DNA from: Streptomyces bungoensis
GTDB taxonomy: Bacteria > Actinomycetota > Actinomycetes > Streptomycetales > Streptomycetaceae
DNA: 64,000 nt
NCBI RefSeq assembly: GCF_001514215.1
Contig: NZ_KQ948870.1
Coordinates: forward strand, 62,001 to 126,000
Direction: 5' to 3'
In this document: positions 54,133 to 63,349 of the stretch, piece by piece
Position numbering within the stretch: position 1 is the stretch's first letter
Layout: the number at the start of each line of letters is the position of its first letter
Notes under the pieces: generated by a model
Seen by the model: the letters and a program-made list of their open reading frames with translations, nothing else
What the model was told of the DNA's origin: nothing
The model's database searches: none
Made by a program: the position numbers and the translations under genes

Positions 54133-54151
54133 CGCCGGACGGCACGGACGC

Positions 54152-54186
54152 GCAAAGGCCCGCCCCGAGCCGGGGCGGGCCTTTGC
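54152..54186. terminator. Bidirectional terminator
   Basis: GCAAAGGCCCGCCCC (54152-54166) and its exact complement (54172-54186) pair around GAGCC. Both strands give a stem flanked by short A/T-containing ends (GCAAAG/CTTTGC). It lies between the convergent lipoprotein protease and hflX stops. Confidence 0.9.
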
Positions 54187-54199
54187 GCCGTGTGAGGGG

Positions 54200-55687
54200 T
54201 CAGGCGGAAGCCGGCGTGTACGGCGCCAGCTCGGCGGCCAGTTCCTCGTGCACCCGGGCCTTGAGCAGGGTGCCCTCGGCGGTGTGCTCCTCGGAGAGCA
54301 CCTCGCCCTCGGTGTGGGCGCGGGCGACCAGCTTGCCGTGCGTGTACGGCACGAGCGCCTCGATCTCGACGGACGGCCTCGGCAGCTCGTTGTCGATCAG
54401 TGCGAGCAGCTCGTCGATGCCCCGGCCGGTCCGGGCCGACACCGCGATGGAGCGCGGCTCGATCCGCAGCAGCCGCTGCAGGACCAGCGGGTCGGCGGCG
54501 TCCGCCTTGTTGATCACGACGATCTCGGGCACGTCGGTGGCGCCGACGTCCCGGATCACCTCGCGGACGGCGGCCAGCTGCTCCTCCGGGACCGGGTGCG
54601 AGCCGTCCACCACGTGCAGGATCAGGTCGGAGTCGCCGACCTCCTCCATGGTGGAGCGGAACGCCTCGACCAGGTGGTGCGGCAGGTGCCGGACGAAGCC
54701 GACGGTGTCCGCGAGGGTGTACACGCGGCCGGTCGGCGTCTCCGCGCGGCGCACGGTCGGGTCCAGGGTCGCGAACAGTGCGTTCTCGACCAGGACGCCG
54801 GCGCCGGTGAGGCGGTTGAGCAGGGAGGACTTGCCGGCGTTGGTGTAACCCGCGATGGCGACGGACGGCACCTTGTGGCGCCGGCGCTCCTGGCGCTTGA
54901 CCTCGCGGCCGGTCTTCATGTCCGCGATCTCCCGGCGCATCTTCGCCATCTTCTCGCGGATCCGCCGCCGGTCCGTCTCGATCTTGGTCTCACCGGGGCC
55001 GCGGGTGGCCAGGCCGCCGCGACCGCCACCCATCTGGCGGGACAGCGACTGACCCCAGCCGCGCAGCCTCGGCAGCATGTACTGCATCTGCGCGAGCGCG
55101 ACCTGCGCCTTGCCCTCGCGGGACTTGGCGTGCTGGGCGAAGATGTCGAGGATCAGGGCCGTACGGTCGATGACCTTGACCTTGACGACGTCCTCCAGCT
55201 GGATCAGCTGGCCGGGGCTCAGCTCACCGTCGCAGATGACCGTGTCCGCGCCCGTCTCGAGGACGACGTCGCGCAGCTCGGCGGCCTTGCCGGAGCCGAT
55301 GTAGGTGGCGGCGTCGGGCTTGTCCCTGCGCTGGATCACGCCGTCGAGCACGAGCGCACCCGCGGTCTCCGCGAGGGCGGCCAGCTCCGCGAGGGAGTTC
55401 TCGGCGTCCGCGGAGGTGCCGGTGGTCCACACGCCGACGAGTACGACGCGCTCCAGGCGGAGCTGCCGGTACTCGACCTCGGTGACGTCCTCCAGCTCGG
55501 TGGACAGACCCGCCACGCGGCGCAGGGCCGCGCGCTCGGAGCGGTCGAACTGGTCGCCGTCCCGCTCGCCGTCGATCTCGAAGCTCCAGGCGACGTCCTC
55601 TTCCATCAGGGCATCGGCCCGAAGAGCTTCGGGGTGGCTGTGCGCGAGGCGCTTGGTGTCCTGGGAAGGGGAAGAAGAGGAGGTCAT
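54200..55687 (-). CDS. hflX: Ribosome-associated GTPase HflX
   Basis: A 495-residue GTPase that binds the large ribosomal subunit and splits stalled or hibernating ribosomes during stress. The N-terminal HflX domain (about 80-240) includes VVLVGVWTTG, DKPDAATYIGSGKAAEL and ICDGELSPGQ, followed by the glycine-rich linker GWGQSLSRQMGGGRGGLATR and a coiled coil (RRRIREKMAKMRREI). The G domain shows AGYTNAGKSSL (G1), DTVGFVRHLPH (G3) and VINKAD (G4). The ATG at 55687 has AAGGATC before it. It stands alone on the minus strand. Confidence 0.96.
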   Translation of the reverse strand: MTSSSSPSQDTKRLAHSHPEALRADALMEEDVAWSFEIDGERDGDQFDRSERAALRRVAGLSTELEDVTEVEYRQLRLERVVLVGVWTTGTSADAENSLAELAALAETAGALVLDGVIQRRDKPDAATYIGSGKAAELRDVVLETGADTVICDGELSPGQLIQLEDVVKVKVIDRTALILDIFAQHAKSREGKAQVALAQMQYMLPRLRGWGQSLSRQMGGGRGGLATRGPGETKIETDRRRIREKMAKMRREIADMKTGREVKRQERRRHKVPSVAIAGYTNAGKSSLLNRLTGAGVLVENALFATLDPTVRRAETPTGRVYTLADTVGFVRHLPHHLVEAFRSTMEEVGDSDLILHVVDGSHPVPEEQLAAVREVIRDVGATDVPEIVVINKADAADPLVLQRLLRIEPRSIAVSARTGRGIDELLALIDNELPRPSVEIEALVPYTHGKLVARAHTEGEVLSEEHTAEGTLLKARVHEELAAELAPYTPASA

Positions 55688-55875
55688 TGGATCCTTACGT
55701 CGGTGGGTGATTCAGTGGGCCGGCCCGGCGCGGTCGCGTCCGGCGGTCATGAGGGACAACGCACGGGTCCCCCGGGAGATTCCCGTGTCCCGTGCCGTGC
55801 CGCGGCGGCCCGAAGATGGTCGCACGGCACGACACGTCTCGTCACCGCCTTATTCCCGGGCTGCCGGGTCCGGAA

Positions 55876-57468
55876 TCACTGCCGGGCGGGGACCTCGACC
55901 GCCCCGCCGGTCTTGGCCGCGCTGCCGGCCTTGGTGTCCTGAGCGGTCTGACCGGCCTTCGTCGCCCGTTCCGCCTTGGCCGCCTTGGTCACCTTGGCCG
56001 CCGCCGTGGGCTTCCAGTCCGGGTGGCCCGGCATCGGCGGGGTCTTCTCGCCGTACAGCCAGCCCTGGAGGAAGCCGCTCAGGTCGCGGCCGGCGACGGT
56101 GGAGGCGAGGCGCACGAAGTCGGCGGTGCCGGCGGTGGCGTCCCGGTGCTCCTGGACCCAGATCCGCTCCAGGCGCTCGAAGGCCGGCCGGCCGATCTCC
56201 TGGCGCAGGGCGTACAGGACGAGCGCGGCGCCGTCGTAGACGTTCGGCCGGAAGATGCTGATCTTCTCGCCGGGCGCGGGCGCCTTGGGCAGGGCGGGCG
56301 GGCCACCGGCGGCGCGCCAGCGGTCGGAGGAGCCGTAGGCGGCCTTCATGCGCTCCTCCATCGGCTTGTGCGCCGTCTCGTCGGCGTACAGGGCCTCGTA
56401 CCAGGTGGCGTGCCCCTCGTTCAGCCAGACGTCGGACCAGGTGCGCGGGCTGACGCTGTCGCCGAACCACTGGTGGGACAGCTCGTGCACCATGATCGAC
56501 TCGATGTACCACTTCGGGTAGGCGGTCTGGGTGAACAGCTGCTTCTCGAACAGCGAGAGGGTCTGCGTCTCCAGCTCGAAGCCGGTGGAGGCCTGTGCCA
56601 TGAGCACGCCGTACCGCTCGAACGGGAAGCGGCCGACCTTGTTCTCCATCCAGGCGATCTGGCCGGGCGTCTTCGCGAGCCAGGGTTCGAGCGCCGTCCG
56701 GTCGGCGCTGGGCACGACGTCCCGGACGGTGAGCCCGTGCGGTCCGTCGCGGTACACGACGGCGGAGCGGCCGATGGACACCTGGGCGAGTTCGGTGGCC
56801 ATGGGGTGCCGGGTGCGGTAGGTCCAGGTCGTGGCGCCGCCGGCCCGGTCCGCGCCGGTGGGGACGCCGTTGGCCACGGCCGTGTAGCCGTCCGGGGCGG
56901 TGATCCGGAAGGTGAACATCGCCTTGTCGGACGGGTGGTCGTTGCACGGGAAGACCAGGTGGGCGGCGTCGGCCTGGTTCGCCATGGCGAGCCCGTCGGC
57001 GGTGCGCACCCAGCCGCCGTCCTGGTCCTTGGCGGGCACGGGGTCACTGGTGTGGCGCACCGTGATCCGCGTCCAGGTGCCCTCGCGCAGCGGCCGCTCC
57101 GGCGTGACGACCAGGTCCTCGCCGGCGCGGGCGAAAGCGGCCGGACGCCCGTCGACCTGCACGGACGAGACCGTGCCGTGTGCGAAGTCGAGGTTGAGGC
57201 GGTCCAGGGCGGTGGTGGTCCGGGCGTTGATGGTGGTGACGGCCTGCAGCGGCTTGTCGTTGGTGCCGGGGTAGCTGAAGGACAGGTCGTACGACGCCAC
57301 GTCGTACCCGGGGTTGCCCAGGTACGGGTAGAGCCGGTCGCCGACGCCGAGCGGCGCGGGCGGGGCGGCCGCGGCGAGGAGGCAGACGGAGACGGCGGCG
57401 GCGAGGAGGGCCGCCTTGCGGCGGCGCGCGGGCCGGTGGTGCGGGCGCTGGCGGGAGGGAAGCGGCAT
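55876..57468 (-). CDS. Secreted M1-family zinc aminopeptidase
   Basis: A 530-residue metallopeptidase with a signal peptide (RRRKAALLAAAVSVCLLAAAA, about 16-36) ending near APLG. The M1 N-terminal beta domain follows (YDLSFSYPGTNDKPLQAVTT). The zinc site is HELSH followed by NEGHATWYE 18 residues on, giving the HExxH-x18-E pattern. The usual GxMEN substrate motif is not intact; STGFELE occupies its place, so substrate handling may differ from classic aminopeptidase N. The C-terminal helical domain is short. A Lys/Ala/Thr tail ends the protein. The ATG at 57468 starts it. Confidence 0.9.
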   Translation of the reverse strand: MPLPSRQRPHHRPARRRKAALLAAAVSVCLLAAAAPPAPLGVGDRLYPYLGNPGYDVASYDLSFSYPGTNDKPLQAVTTINARTTTALDRLNLDFAHGTVSSVQVDGRPAAFARAGEDLVVTPERPLREGTWTRITVRHTSDPVPAKDQDGGWVRTADGLAMANQADAAHLVFPCNDHPSDKAMFTFRITAPDGYTAVANGVPTGADRAGGATTWTYRTRHPMATELAQVSIGRSAVVYRDGPHGLTVRDVVPSADRTALEPWLAKTPGQIAWMENKVGRFPFERYGVLMAQASTGFELETQTLSLFEKQLFTQTAYPKWYIESIMVHELSHQWFGDSVSPRTWSDVWLNEGHATWYEALYADETAHKPMEERMKAAYGSSDRWRAAGGPPALPKAPAPGEKISIFRPNVYDGAALVLYALRQEIGRPAFERLERIWVQEHRDATAGTADFVRLASTVAGRDLSGFLQGWLYGEKTPPMPGHPDWKPTAAAKVTKAAKAERATKAGQTAQDTKAGSAAKTGGAVEVPARQ

Positions 57469-57577
57469 GGACCACCGCTACCAGCGCGCGCGTGCGACAC
57501 GGCGGCGACGCGCGCCCGGCCCACCCGAACGAGTTGGCCGGAGGAGCCTTCCCCTGGCCCCGCGCCCTCCGGCCCCC

Positions 57578-59806
57578 TCAGGGAGCCGGCGCCTGGTGCT
57601 GGGCGCGGCTGACGTCGTACACCCCGGCCACGTTCCGCATCGCGCGCATGAGGGCGGGGAGGTGGGCGGCGTCGGCGAGCTGGAGGGTGTAGGTGTGGCG
57701 GACCCGTTGCTGGCTGGGCGGTTCCACGGTCGCGGAGACGATCTCGGCGCCTTCCAGGGCGATGGCCTCGGTGAGGTCGGCCAGCAGGTGCGGGCGGCCG
57801 AACGATTCAGCGACCAGGGTGACCCGGCACTCGGTCGTGTCCCCCCAGCGCACGCCGATCTCCGCACGCCCCCGGCTCTTCATGTGCGCCACTGCGGCGC
57901 ACTCCAGGCGGTGGACGGTCACCACTCCCCCGCGTACGGCGAAGCCGGTGATCGCGTCGGGCGGTACGGGCGTACAGCATCCGGCGAGCCGTGCGGCGGC
58001 TCCCGGGCGGTCCGCCAGCACGTCGGCACCGCGGGGGCGGGCGGCGGAGGCGGCTCCACCGGCCTCGGCGGGTCGGGCCGCCGGGCCGCTGCCCGCACTG
58101 CCGGTACCTCCGAGGCGCCCCTGCGCCGTCTCCGCCCCGCCATTACCACCGATGCCGTCGGCCCTGTCGTCCGTGCCGTCTCCGCCGTCACCGTCGCCGT
58201 CGCTGCCGGGATGTGTCGCCAGCCAGCGCTGGATGGCGATGCGGGCGGCCGGGGTGTGGGCGTGCTCCAGCCACTCGCGGGAGGGCTCGGAGGCGGGGTC
58301 CTGGCCCATGAGGAGCTGGACGGAGTCCCCGTCCCGCAGGACCGTGCTGAGGGTCGCCAGGCGGCCGTTGACGCGGGCGCCGATGCAGGCGTGCGCGTCC
58401 TCGCCGTACTGCGCGTAGGCGGCGTCGACGCAGCTGGCGCCCTCGGGCAGGCCGAGGGTGCCGCCGTCGGGCCGGAAGACGGTGATCTCCCGGTCCTGGG
58501 CGAGGTCCTCGCGCAGGGTGGACCAGAAGGTGTCGGGGTCGGGGGCGGCCCGCTGCCAGTCGAGGAGGCGGGACAGCCAGCCGGGGCGGGTGGGGTCGGC
58601 GCGCTCGCCGTCGGCGGGGTCGTCGGCCCCCGGGGCGTACGGGTTGCCGAGCGCGACGACTCCGGCCTCGGCGACCTTGTGCATCTGGTGGGTGCGGATG
58701 AGGACTTCTACGACCTGGCCGTCGGCGCGGGCGACGGCGGTGTGCAGCGACTGGTAGAGGTTGAACTTCGGTACGGCGATGAAGTCCTTGAACTCCGAGA
58801 CGACCGGCGTCATGCAGGTGTGCAGCTCGCCCAGGACGCCGTAGCAGTCGGCGTCCTCTCCGACGAGGACCAGGAGCCGGCCGAAGTCGGAGCCGCGCAG
58901 CTGTCCACGCTTGCGGGAGACACGGTGGACGGAGACGAAGTGGCGCGGGCGGATGAGGACTTCGGCCGGGATGCCCGCCTCGCGCAGCACGGCGCGCACC
59001 TCGTCGGCGACCTCCGCGAGGGTGTCGTCCGGGCCGCCCGCGTTCTCGGCGATCAGTTCTCTGGTGCGGTCGTACTCCTCGGGATGGAGGATGGCGAAGA
59101 CGAGGTCCTCCAGCTCGGTCTTCAGGGCCTGCACGCCCAGGCGTTCGGCGAGCGGGATGAGGACGTCGCGGGTGACCTTGGCGATCCGCGCCTGCTTCTC
59201 GGGGCGCATCACGCCGAGCGTGCGCATGTTGTGCAGGCGGTCGGCCAGTTTGATCGACATCACGCGCACGTCGCTGCCCGTGGCGACGAGCATCTTGCGG
59301 AAGGTCTCGGGCTCGGCGGCCGCCCCGTAGTCGACCTTCTCCAGTTTGGTGACCCCGTCGACCAGATAGCGCACTTCCTCGCCGAACTGCTCCCGCACCT
59401 GGTCCAGCGTCACGTCGGTGTCCTCGACGGTGTCGTGGAGCAGAGAGGCCGTCAGGGTGGTGGTCTCCGCGCCCAGTTCGGCGAGGATGAGGGTCACGGC
59501 CAGCGGGTGCGTGATGTACGGCTCGCCGCTCTTGCGCATCTGGCCGCGGTGCGAGGACTCGGCCAGGACGTAGGCGCGGCGCAGGGGTTCGAGGTCGGCG
59601 TCGGGGTGGTGGGCGCGGTGGGCCTCGACGACGTGGCCGATGGCGTCGGGCAGGCGGCCGCGGGCGGCGGGGCCGAGCAGCGCGGCCCGGCCGAGTCGGC
59701 GCAGGTCGATCCTTGCCCGGGGTTTCTTGCGGGCCGCCGCGGGCGCCGAGGGCGCCGTGGGCGCTACCGGGCCAGGGGTCGCTGGGTTCGTGGCCTCCGC
59801 ACTCAT
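57578..59806 (-). CDS. rshA: RelA/SpoT homologue (second Streptomyces RSH)
   Basis: A 742-residue (p)ppGpp hydrolase/synthetase family protein. The hydrolase HD domain looks intact (SSHRGQMRKSGEPYITHPLA, then LLHDTVEDTDVT). The synthetase region is altered: IRPRHFVSVHR replaces the usual GRPKHxYSIYxK, and SDFGRLLVLV replaces YDLFAIRVIV, though the catalytic Asp and the Glu of VEVLIRTHQMHKVAE remain. TGS (about 470-530), a roughly 60-residue Gly/Ala/Asp-rich insert (575-630), the CC motif LAGCCTPVPP and an ACT domain follow. The ATG at 59806 has GGAG at good spacing. It probably mainly degrades (p)ppGpp, or acts under special conditions. Confidence 0.9.
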   Translation of the reverse strand: MSAEATNPATPGPVAPTAPSAPAAARKKPRARIDLRRLGRAALLGPAARGRLPDAIGHVVEAHRAHHPDADLEPLRRAYVLAESSHRGQMRKSGEPYITHPLAVTLILAELGAETTTLTASLLHDTVEDTDVTLDQVREQFGEEVRYLVDGVTKLEKVDYGAAAEPETFRKMLVATGSDVRVMSIKLADRLHNMRTLGVMRPEKQARIAKVTRDVLIPLAERLGVQALKTELEDLVFAILHPEEYDRTRELIAENAGGPDDTLAEVADEVRAVLREAGIPAEVLIRPRHFVSVHRVSRKRGQLRGSDFGRLLVLVGEDADCYGVLGELHTCMTPVVSEFKDFIAVPKFNLYQSLHTAVARADGQVVEVLIRTHQMHKVAEAGVVALGNPYAPGADDPADGERADPTRPGWLSRLLDWQRAAPDPDTFWSTLREDLAQDREITVFRPDGGTLGLPEGASCVDAAYAQYGEDAHACIGARVNGRLATLSTVLRDGDSVQLLMGQDPASEPSREWLEHAHTPAARIAIQRWLATHPGSDGDGDGGDGTDDRADGIGGNGGAETAQGRLGGTGSAGSGPAARPAEAGGAASAARPRGADVLADRPGAAARLAGCCTPVPPDAITGFAVRGGVVTVHRLECAAVAHMKSRGRAEIGVRWGDTTECRVTLVAESFGRPHLLADLTEAIALEGAEIVSATVEPPSQQRVRHTYTLQLADAAHLPALMRAMRNVAGVYDVSRAQHQAPAP

Positions 59807-60099
59807 GGGCACCTCCGGCTCGTGGACCGGTGGACGGGGCCCCAGGGCATACGCGGCTCAGGGATGGCGACGTTCCCCCGTCCGTGCCGGTGCTTGATGC
59901 TACCGAGCCCATCACGTCCGACCGACCGCCTCCCGCCGAGCGTGAAACGGATCACCCCATCGAGCGACGCACCGAAGGTTTAGATTTTGCGCCACCTGCC
60001 CCGCACTCGGCCGGGGTTTCGAACTACCCGTCCGCCGGCACGCGTCGATTCGAACACCCGGGGCGGTCCCGGCCTTGGTTCCGAAAAGGTGTCACGGCG
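59807..60099. other. Intergenic region between rshA and dapF
   Basis: These 293 bp hold the rshA promoter side; dapF ends at 60100 on the same strand. TTCGAAC occurs twice as a direct repeat around 60016 and 60049, and an AT-rich patch (GGTTTAGATTTTG) lies near 59977. The TTCGAA strings recall a tRNA T-arm but no cloverleaf can be drawn. No gene is visible. Confidence 0.4.
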
Positions 60100-60969
60100 T
60101 CAGCGCGCGGCGTTTTCCAGCCACTTGGCGTCGATCTCGCCCTCGGCGACGATCACGGCGGGACCGGTCATCTCGATCTCGCCGTCGGGTCGCTCGGTGA
60201 TGACCAGGCGTCCGCCGGGCACGTCGACGGTGTAGGTCACCGGCGTGCCGGTGACGGCGGGGTCGGCGCCGTCGCGCCGGGCGGTGGCCACGGCGACGGC
60301 GCACGCGCCCGTGCCGCACGAACGGGTCTCGCCGGAGCCGCGCTCGTGCACGCGCATCGCGACGTGCCGGGGACCGCGGTCGACCACGAACTCCACGTTG
60401 ACCCCGTCGGGGTAGGCGGCGGCCGGGCTGAACGGCGGCGGGGCGAGCAGATCGCCGGCCTGTGCGAGGTCGTCGACGAAGGCGACGGCGTGCGGGTTGC
60501 CCATGTTCACGTTCCGCGCGGGCCAGCTGCGCTCGCCGACGCTCACCGTGACGTCGCCCTCGGGGAGGCGGGCGCGGCCCATGCCGACGGTCACGTCTCC
60601 GTCCTTCGCGAGGTGGATCCGCTTGACGCCCCCGCGCGTGGCGATCGCGATGTCACCTTCGGCCACATGTCCCACGCGCTGGAGGTAGCGGGCGAACACA
60701 CGGGTGCCGTTGCCGCACATCTCGGCGATCGAGCCGTCGCCGTTGCGGTAGTCCATGAACCACTCGGCCTCGTCCGCCATGTGCCGGGCTTCGGGGTGGG
60801 CGGCGGACCGCACGACGTGCAGCACCCCGTCGCCGCCGATGCCGGCACGGCGGTCGCACAGGGCGGCGACGGCGGCCGGGGTCAGGTCGAGGGCGTTCTC
60901 GGGGTCCGGGACGATCACGAAGTCGTTCTCGGTGCCGTGCCCCTTGAGGAAGGCGATCCGCGTGCTCAT
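60100..60969 (-). CDS. dapF: Diaminopimelate epimerase
   Basis: It converts LL- to meso-diaminopimelate for lysine synthesis; Streptomyces walls use LL-diaminopimelate, so this enzyme serves mainly lysine. The 289 residues show GHGTENDF (10-17), the first catalytic cysteine in MCGNGTR, the second in SCGTGAC, and the substrate-binding NVNMGNPHAV and NVEF motifs. The ATG at 60969 has GAGGA immediately upstream. It follows the membrane-protein gene at 61059-61814 on the same strand with an 89-bp gap. Confidence 0.96.
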   Translation of the reverse strand: MSTRIAFLKGHGTENDFVIVPDPENALDLTPAAVAALCDRRAGIGGDGVLHVVRSAAHPEARHMADEAEWFMDYRNGDGSIAEMCGNGTRVFARYLQRVGHVAEGDIAIATRGGVKRIHLAKDGDVTVGMGRARLPEGDVTVSVGERSWPARNVNMGNPHAVAFVDDLAQAGDLLAPPPFSPAAAYPDGVNVEFVVDRGPRHVAMRVHERGSGETRSCGTGACAVAVATARRDGADPAVTGTPVTYTVDVPGGRLVITERPDGEIEMTGPAVIVAEGEIDAKWLENAAR

Positions 60970-61058
60970 TCCTCGATCGTACGGGGTCGGTGCGACCGTG
61001 CCCGCCCGGGCGTCGGCGGCGCGGCGGACCTGATCCGGCCTGCTCGGGACGGGAGGCC

Positions 61059-61814
61059 CTAGCGGAGCCGCGCCACCCGCCACACGGCGAGGACGGCCAC
61101 CACGACCACCAGCAGCACGTAGGCGACCGCGACCCGCCAGTCCGGCCGGCGCCCCGAGCCGCGCGCGGGCAGGCCCGGCCAGGTGTAGCCGACGCGGCGG
61201 GCGGCCATCATGCCCCAGCCCGCGGCGCAGGAGCAGATCAGCAGGCCCAGCATGGCGATGACCGCGCCGCTGTCGCCGAAGTCGAAGGCGAGCGGGAAGG
61301 CGAACATCAGGGAGCCGCCCGCGGCCAGCGCCACGATGGGCGCGAGCTGCCACAGGCGCAGCCGCCGCTGCGGGCGCAGCTCGACCTCGACCTCCGGTCC
61401 GGAGGCGTACATCTCCTCGGGCTCCGGCCCGTCGGCGGTCACGCCGTCCGCGGTCTCGTCGGGGCCGTCGTCGGCGAGCCGGGTGCCGTCCTCGGTCAGG
61501 AGGTCCTGGCCGCCGGTGAGCAGGTCGGCGATCTCCGGCAGGCGGTCGCGGCCGCTGTCCAGGAGGTCGTCGTCCGCGATCGGGCCGCCCGGTCCGGCGT
61601 CCAGAAGGTCTTCACCCGCGATCGGACCGTCGAGGCCGGAGTCCAGGAGGCCGCCGTCTTCGGCCAGGCCGTGCCGGGCGCCGGTGAAGGCGTCGCCCTC
61701 TTCCGGCAGGCGGTCCAGGCCGCCGCCCTGACGGGCCTCGGGCTGTTCCGGTTCACCGCTGCCGGTGGTGACGTGCTCGGCGGTTCGTGCGGTGTCGCGA
61801 GGGCCGGCCTCCAT
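61059..61814 (-). CDS. Membrane protein with 14-residue repeats in an acidic N-terminal domain
   Basis: A 251-residue protein of unknown function. The first 145 residues are acidic and soluble and contain a run of 14-residue units: LLDSGLDGPIAGED, LLDAGPGGPIADDD, LLDSGRDRLPEIAD, then a degenerate LLTGGQDLLTEDG. The last 100 residues hold about three or four transmembrane segments (LWQLAPIVALAAGGSLMFAF, VIAMLGLLICSCAAGWGM, WRVAVAYVLLVVVVAVLAV). Start choice lies between the ATG at 61814 and a GTG at 61820, both served by GGGAGG; I use the ATG. It lies between miaA and dapF, all on the minus strand. Confidence 0.75.
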   Translation of the reverse strand: MEAGPRDTARTAEHVTTGSGEPEQPEARQGGGLDRLPEEGDAFTGARHGLAEDGGLLDSGLDGPIAGEDLLDAGPGGPIADDDLLDSGRDRLPEIADLLTGGQDLLTEDGTRLADDGPDETADGVTADGPEPEEMYASGPEVEVELRPQRRLRLWQLAPIVALAAGGSLMFAFPLAFDFGDSGAVIAMLGLLICSCAAGWGMMAARRVGYTWPGLPARGSGRRPDWRVAVAYVLLVVVVAVLAVWRVARLR

Positions 61815-61922
61815 CGCCACGCGCCCTCCCAACTAGGACTCCACTTGGTCGATCGAAGCTCGATGATGGCACGGCGTCAGAGGCCGCGATGACCGGCGGC
61901 GCATCCCGATGCCATGACGTGA

Positions 61923-62861
61923 TCAGGCTGTGACCGGTCGTTCGACCAACGCCAGAGCCCGTGTCGGAAGTTCCCCGCGGTCCGCCGCCGCCCCGCTGAG
62001 CCAGTGCACCCGGGGATCCCGCCGGAACCACGAGTCCTGGCGGCGCGCGAAGCGCTTGGTGGCGCGTACGGTCTCGGCGCGCGCCTCCGCTTCCGTGCAC
62101 TCCCCCGCCAGTGCCGCGAGCACCTGCTGGTAGCCCAGCGCGCGGGACGCCGTACGCCCCTCGCGCAGCCCCTGCGCCTCCAGGGCGCGCACCTCGTCCA
62201 CGAGCCCGTCCTCCCACATCCGGTCCACCCGGTGGGCGATCCGCTCGTCGAGTTCGGGGCGGGCGACGTCGACACCGATCTGGACGGTGTCGTAGACGGA
62301 GTCGTGGCCGGGGAGGTTGGCGGTGAAGGGCTGCCCGGTGATCTCGATCACTTCGAGCGCCCGGACGATGCGGCGGCCGTTGCCCGGCAGGATCGCGCGG
62401 GCTGCCTCGGGGTCGGCGGCGGCCAGACGGGCGTGCAGCGCGCCGGAGCCGCGGAGCGTGAGCTCCTCCTCCAGGCGGGCCCGGACCTCGGGGTCGGTGC
62501 CGGGGAACTCCAGGTTGTCCACGGCCCCGCGGACGTACAGCCCGGAGCCGCCGACCAGGATGGGCCAGCGGCCCTCGGCGAGCAGGGCGTCGATCCGCGC
62601 GCGGGCCAGTCTCTGGTATTCCGCGACGGACGCGGTGACCGTGACGTCCCAGATGTCCAGCAGATGGTGCGGGACGTCCGCGCGCTCCTCGGGTGTCAGT
62701 TTGGCGGTGCCGATGTCCATCCCCCGGTACAGCTGCATGGAGTCGGCGTTGACGACCTCGCCGCCGAGACGCTGCGCCAGGAAGACGCCGAGATCGGACT
62801 TTCCGGCCGCGGTGGGTCCGACGACGGCGATGACACGGGGGGCGGGGGGTGCGCTGCTCAC
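61923..62861 (-). CDS. miaA: tRNA dimethylallyltransferase
   Basis: It adds a dimethylallyl group to A37 of tRNAs reading UNN codons. The 312 residues show the P-loop GPTAAGKSD (15-23), DSMQLYRGMDIGTAK, the ILVGGSGLYVRG segment and the C-terminal GYQQVLAALAG with KRFARRQDSWFRRD for tRNA binding. The start is the GTG at 62861; its ribosome-binding site is weak, and an upstream open stretch is proline/arginine-rich artefact. In Streptomyces this enzyme influences development through decoding of UUA codons, a known link I cannot test here. Confidence 0.95.
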   Translation of the reverse strand: MSSAPPAPRVIAVVGPTAAGKSDLGVFLAQRLGGEVVNADSMQLYRGMDIGTAKLTPEERADVPHHLLDIWDVTVTASVAEYQRLARARIDALLAEGRWPILVGGSGLYVRGAVDNLEFPGTDPEVRARLEEELTLRGSGALHARLAAADPEAARAILPGNGRRIVRALEVIEITGQPFTANLPGHDSVYDTVQIGVDVARPELDERIAHRVDRMWEDGLVDEVRALEAQGLREGRTASRALGYQQVLAALAGECTEAEARAETVRATKRFARRQDSWFRRDPRVHWLSGAAADRGELPTRALALVERPVTA

Positions 62862-63040
62862 CGCACCAGTCTCGCAAACCTCCCGGCCACGCCTCGAACG
62901 AGTTACGTGACGGCACGCGTCCGGCGTCGTTGCACCGAGATGCCGCCCGTCGGCTGCCGGGTGGCGGTGAGCCGGGCAACGCAAACGGACGCACCTTTCG
63001 ACACGGGATTTCCCCCGCACGAGTAACGTATGGAGTGGAT

Positions 63041-63325
63041 ATGGGAGTTTTCGCACGGCTTCTCGGCAGGTCCAAGGCGGCTCAGGAGGCGAAGGCCGCC
63101 GAGGAGCCGGCCGGCACCGGGACGGACGAGGCCGGAGCCGGGGCCGAGGTGGCGGAGACGGCTCGGTCGGCGCAGGCCGAGGGAACGGCGGAGGACGGGC
63201 AGGGAGCCGCGGCGGCGGAGGCGGATGCCGCCGGGTCCGGCGCCGCGGAGAACGCCGGGATCCCGCAGCAGCAGTCCGCGGCCGGGGCGGCCGGCCGGGA
63301 GGCCGGTGAGGGCGCCCGCACATGA
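63041..63325 (+). CDS. Small Ala/Glu-rich hypothetical protein
   Basis: A 94-residue protein, MGVFARLLGRSKAAQEAKAAEE at the start, followed by an Ala/Glu/Gly/Asp-rich, probably disordered tail. The short amphipathic N-terminus (VFARLLGRSK) could be membrane- or partner-binding. A GGAGTGG site precedes the ATG at 63041. It lies 24 bp upstream of the small antitoxin-like gene on the same strand, so the two are likely co-transcribed. Similar Streptomyces proteins exist as I recall, but I know of no function. Confidence 0.65.
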   Translation: MGVFARLLGRSKAAQEAKAAEEPAGTGTDEAGAGAEVAETARSAQAEGTAEDGQGAAAAEADAAGSGAAENAGIPQQQSAAGAAGREAGEGART

Positions 63326-63349
63326 CGGTCCCGTGAGGGAAGGTGGACG

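Noticed and set aside
60012..60060. TTCGAAC repeats near dapF considered as tRNA remnants
   Set aside because: The two strings do not sit in stem contexts and no cloverleaf forms; left as a simple direct repeat.
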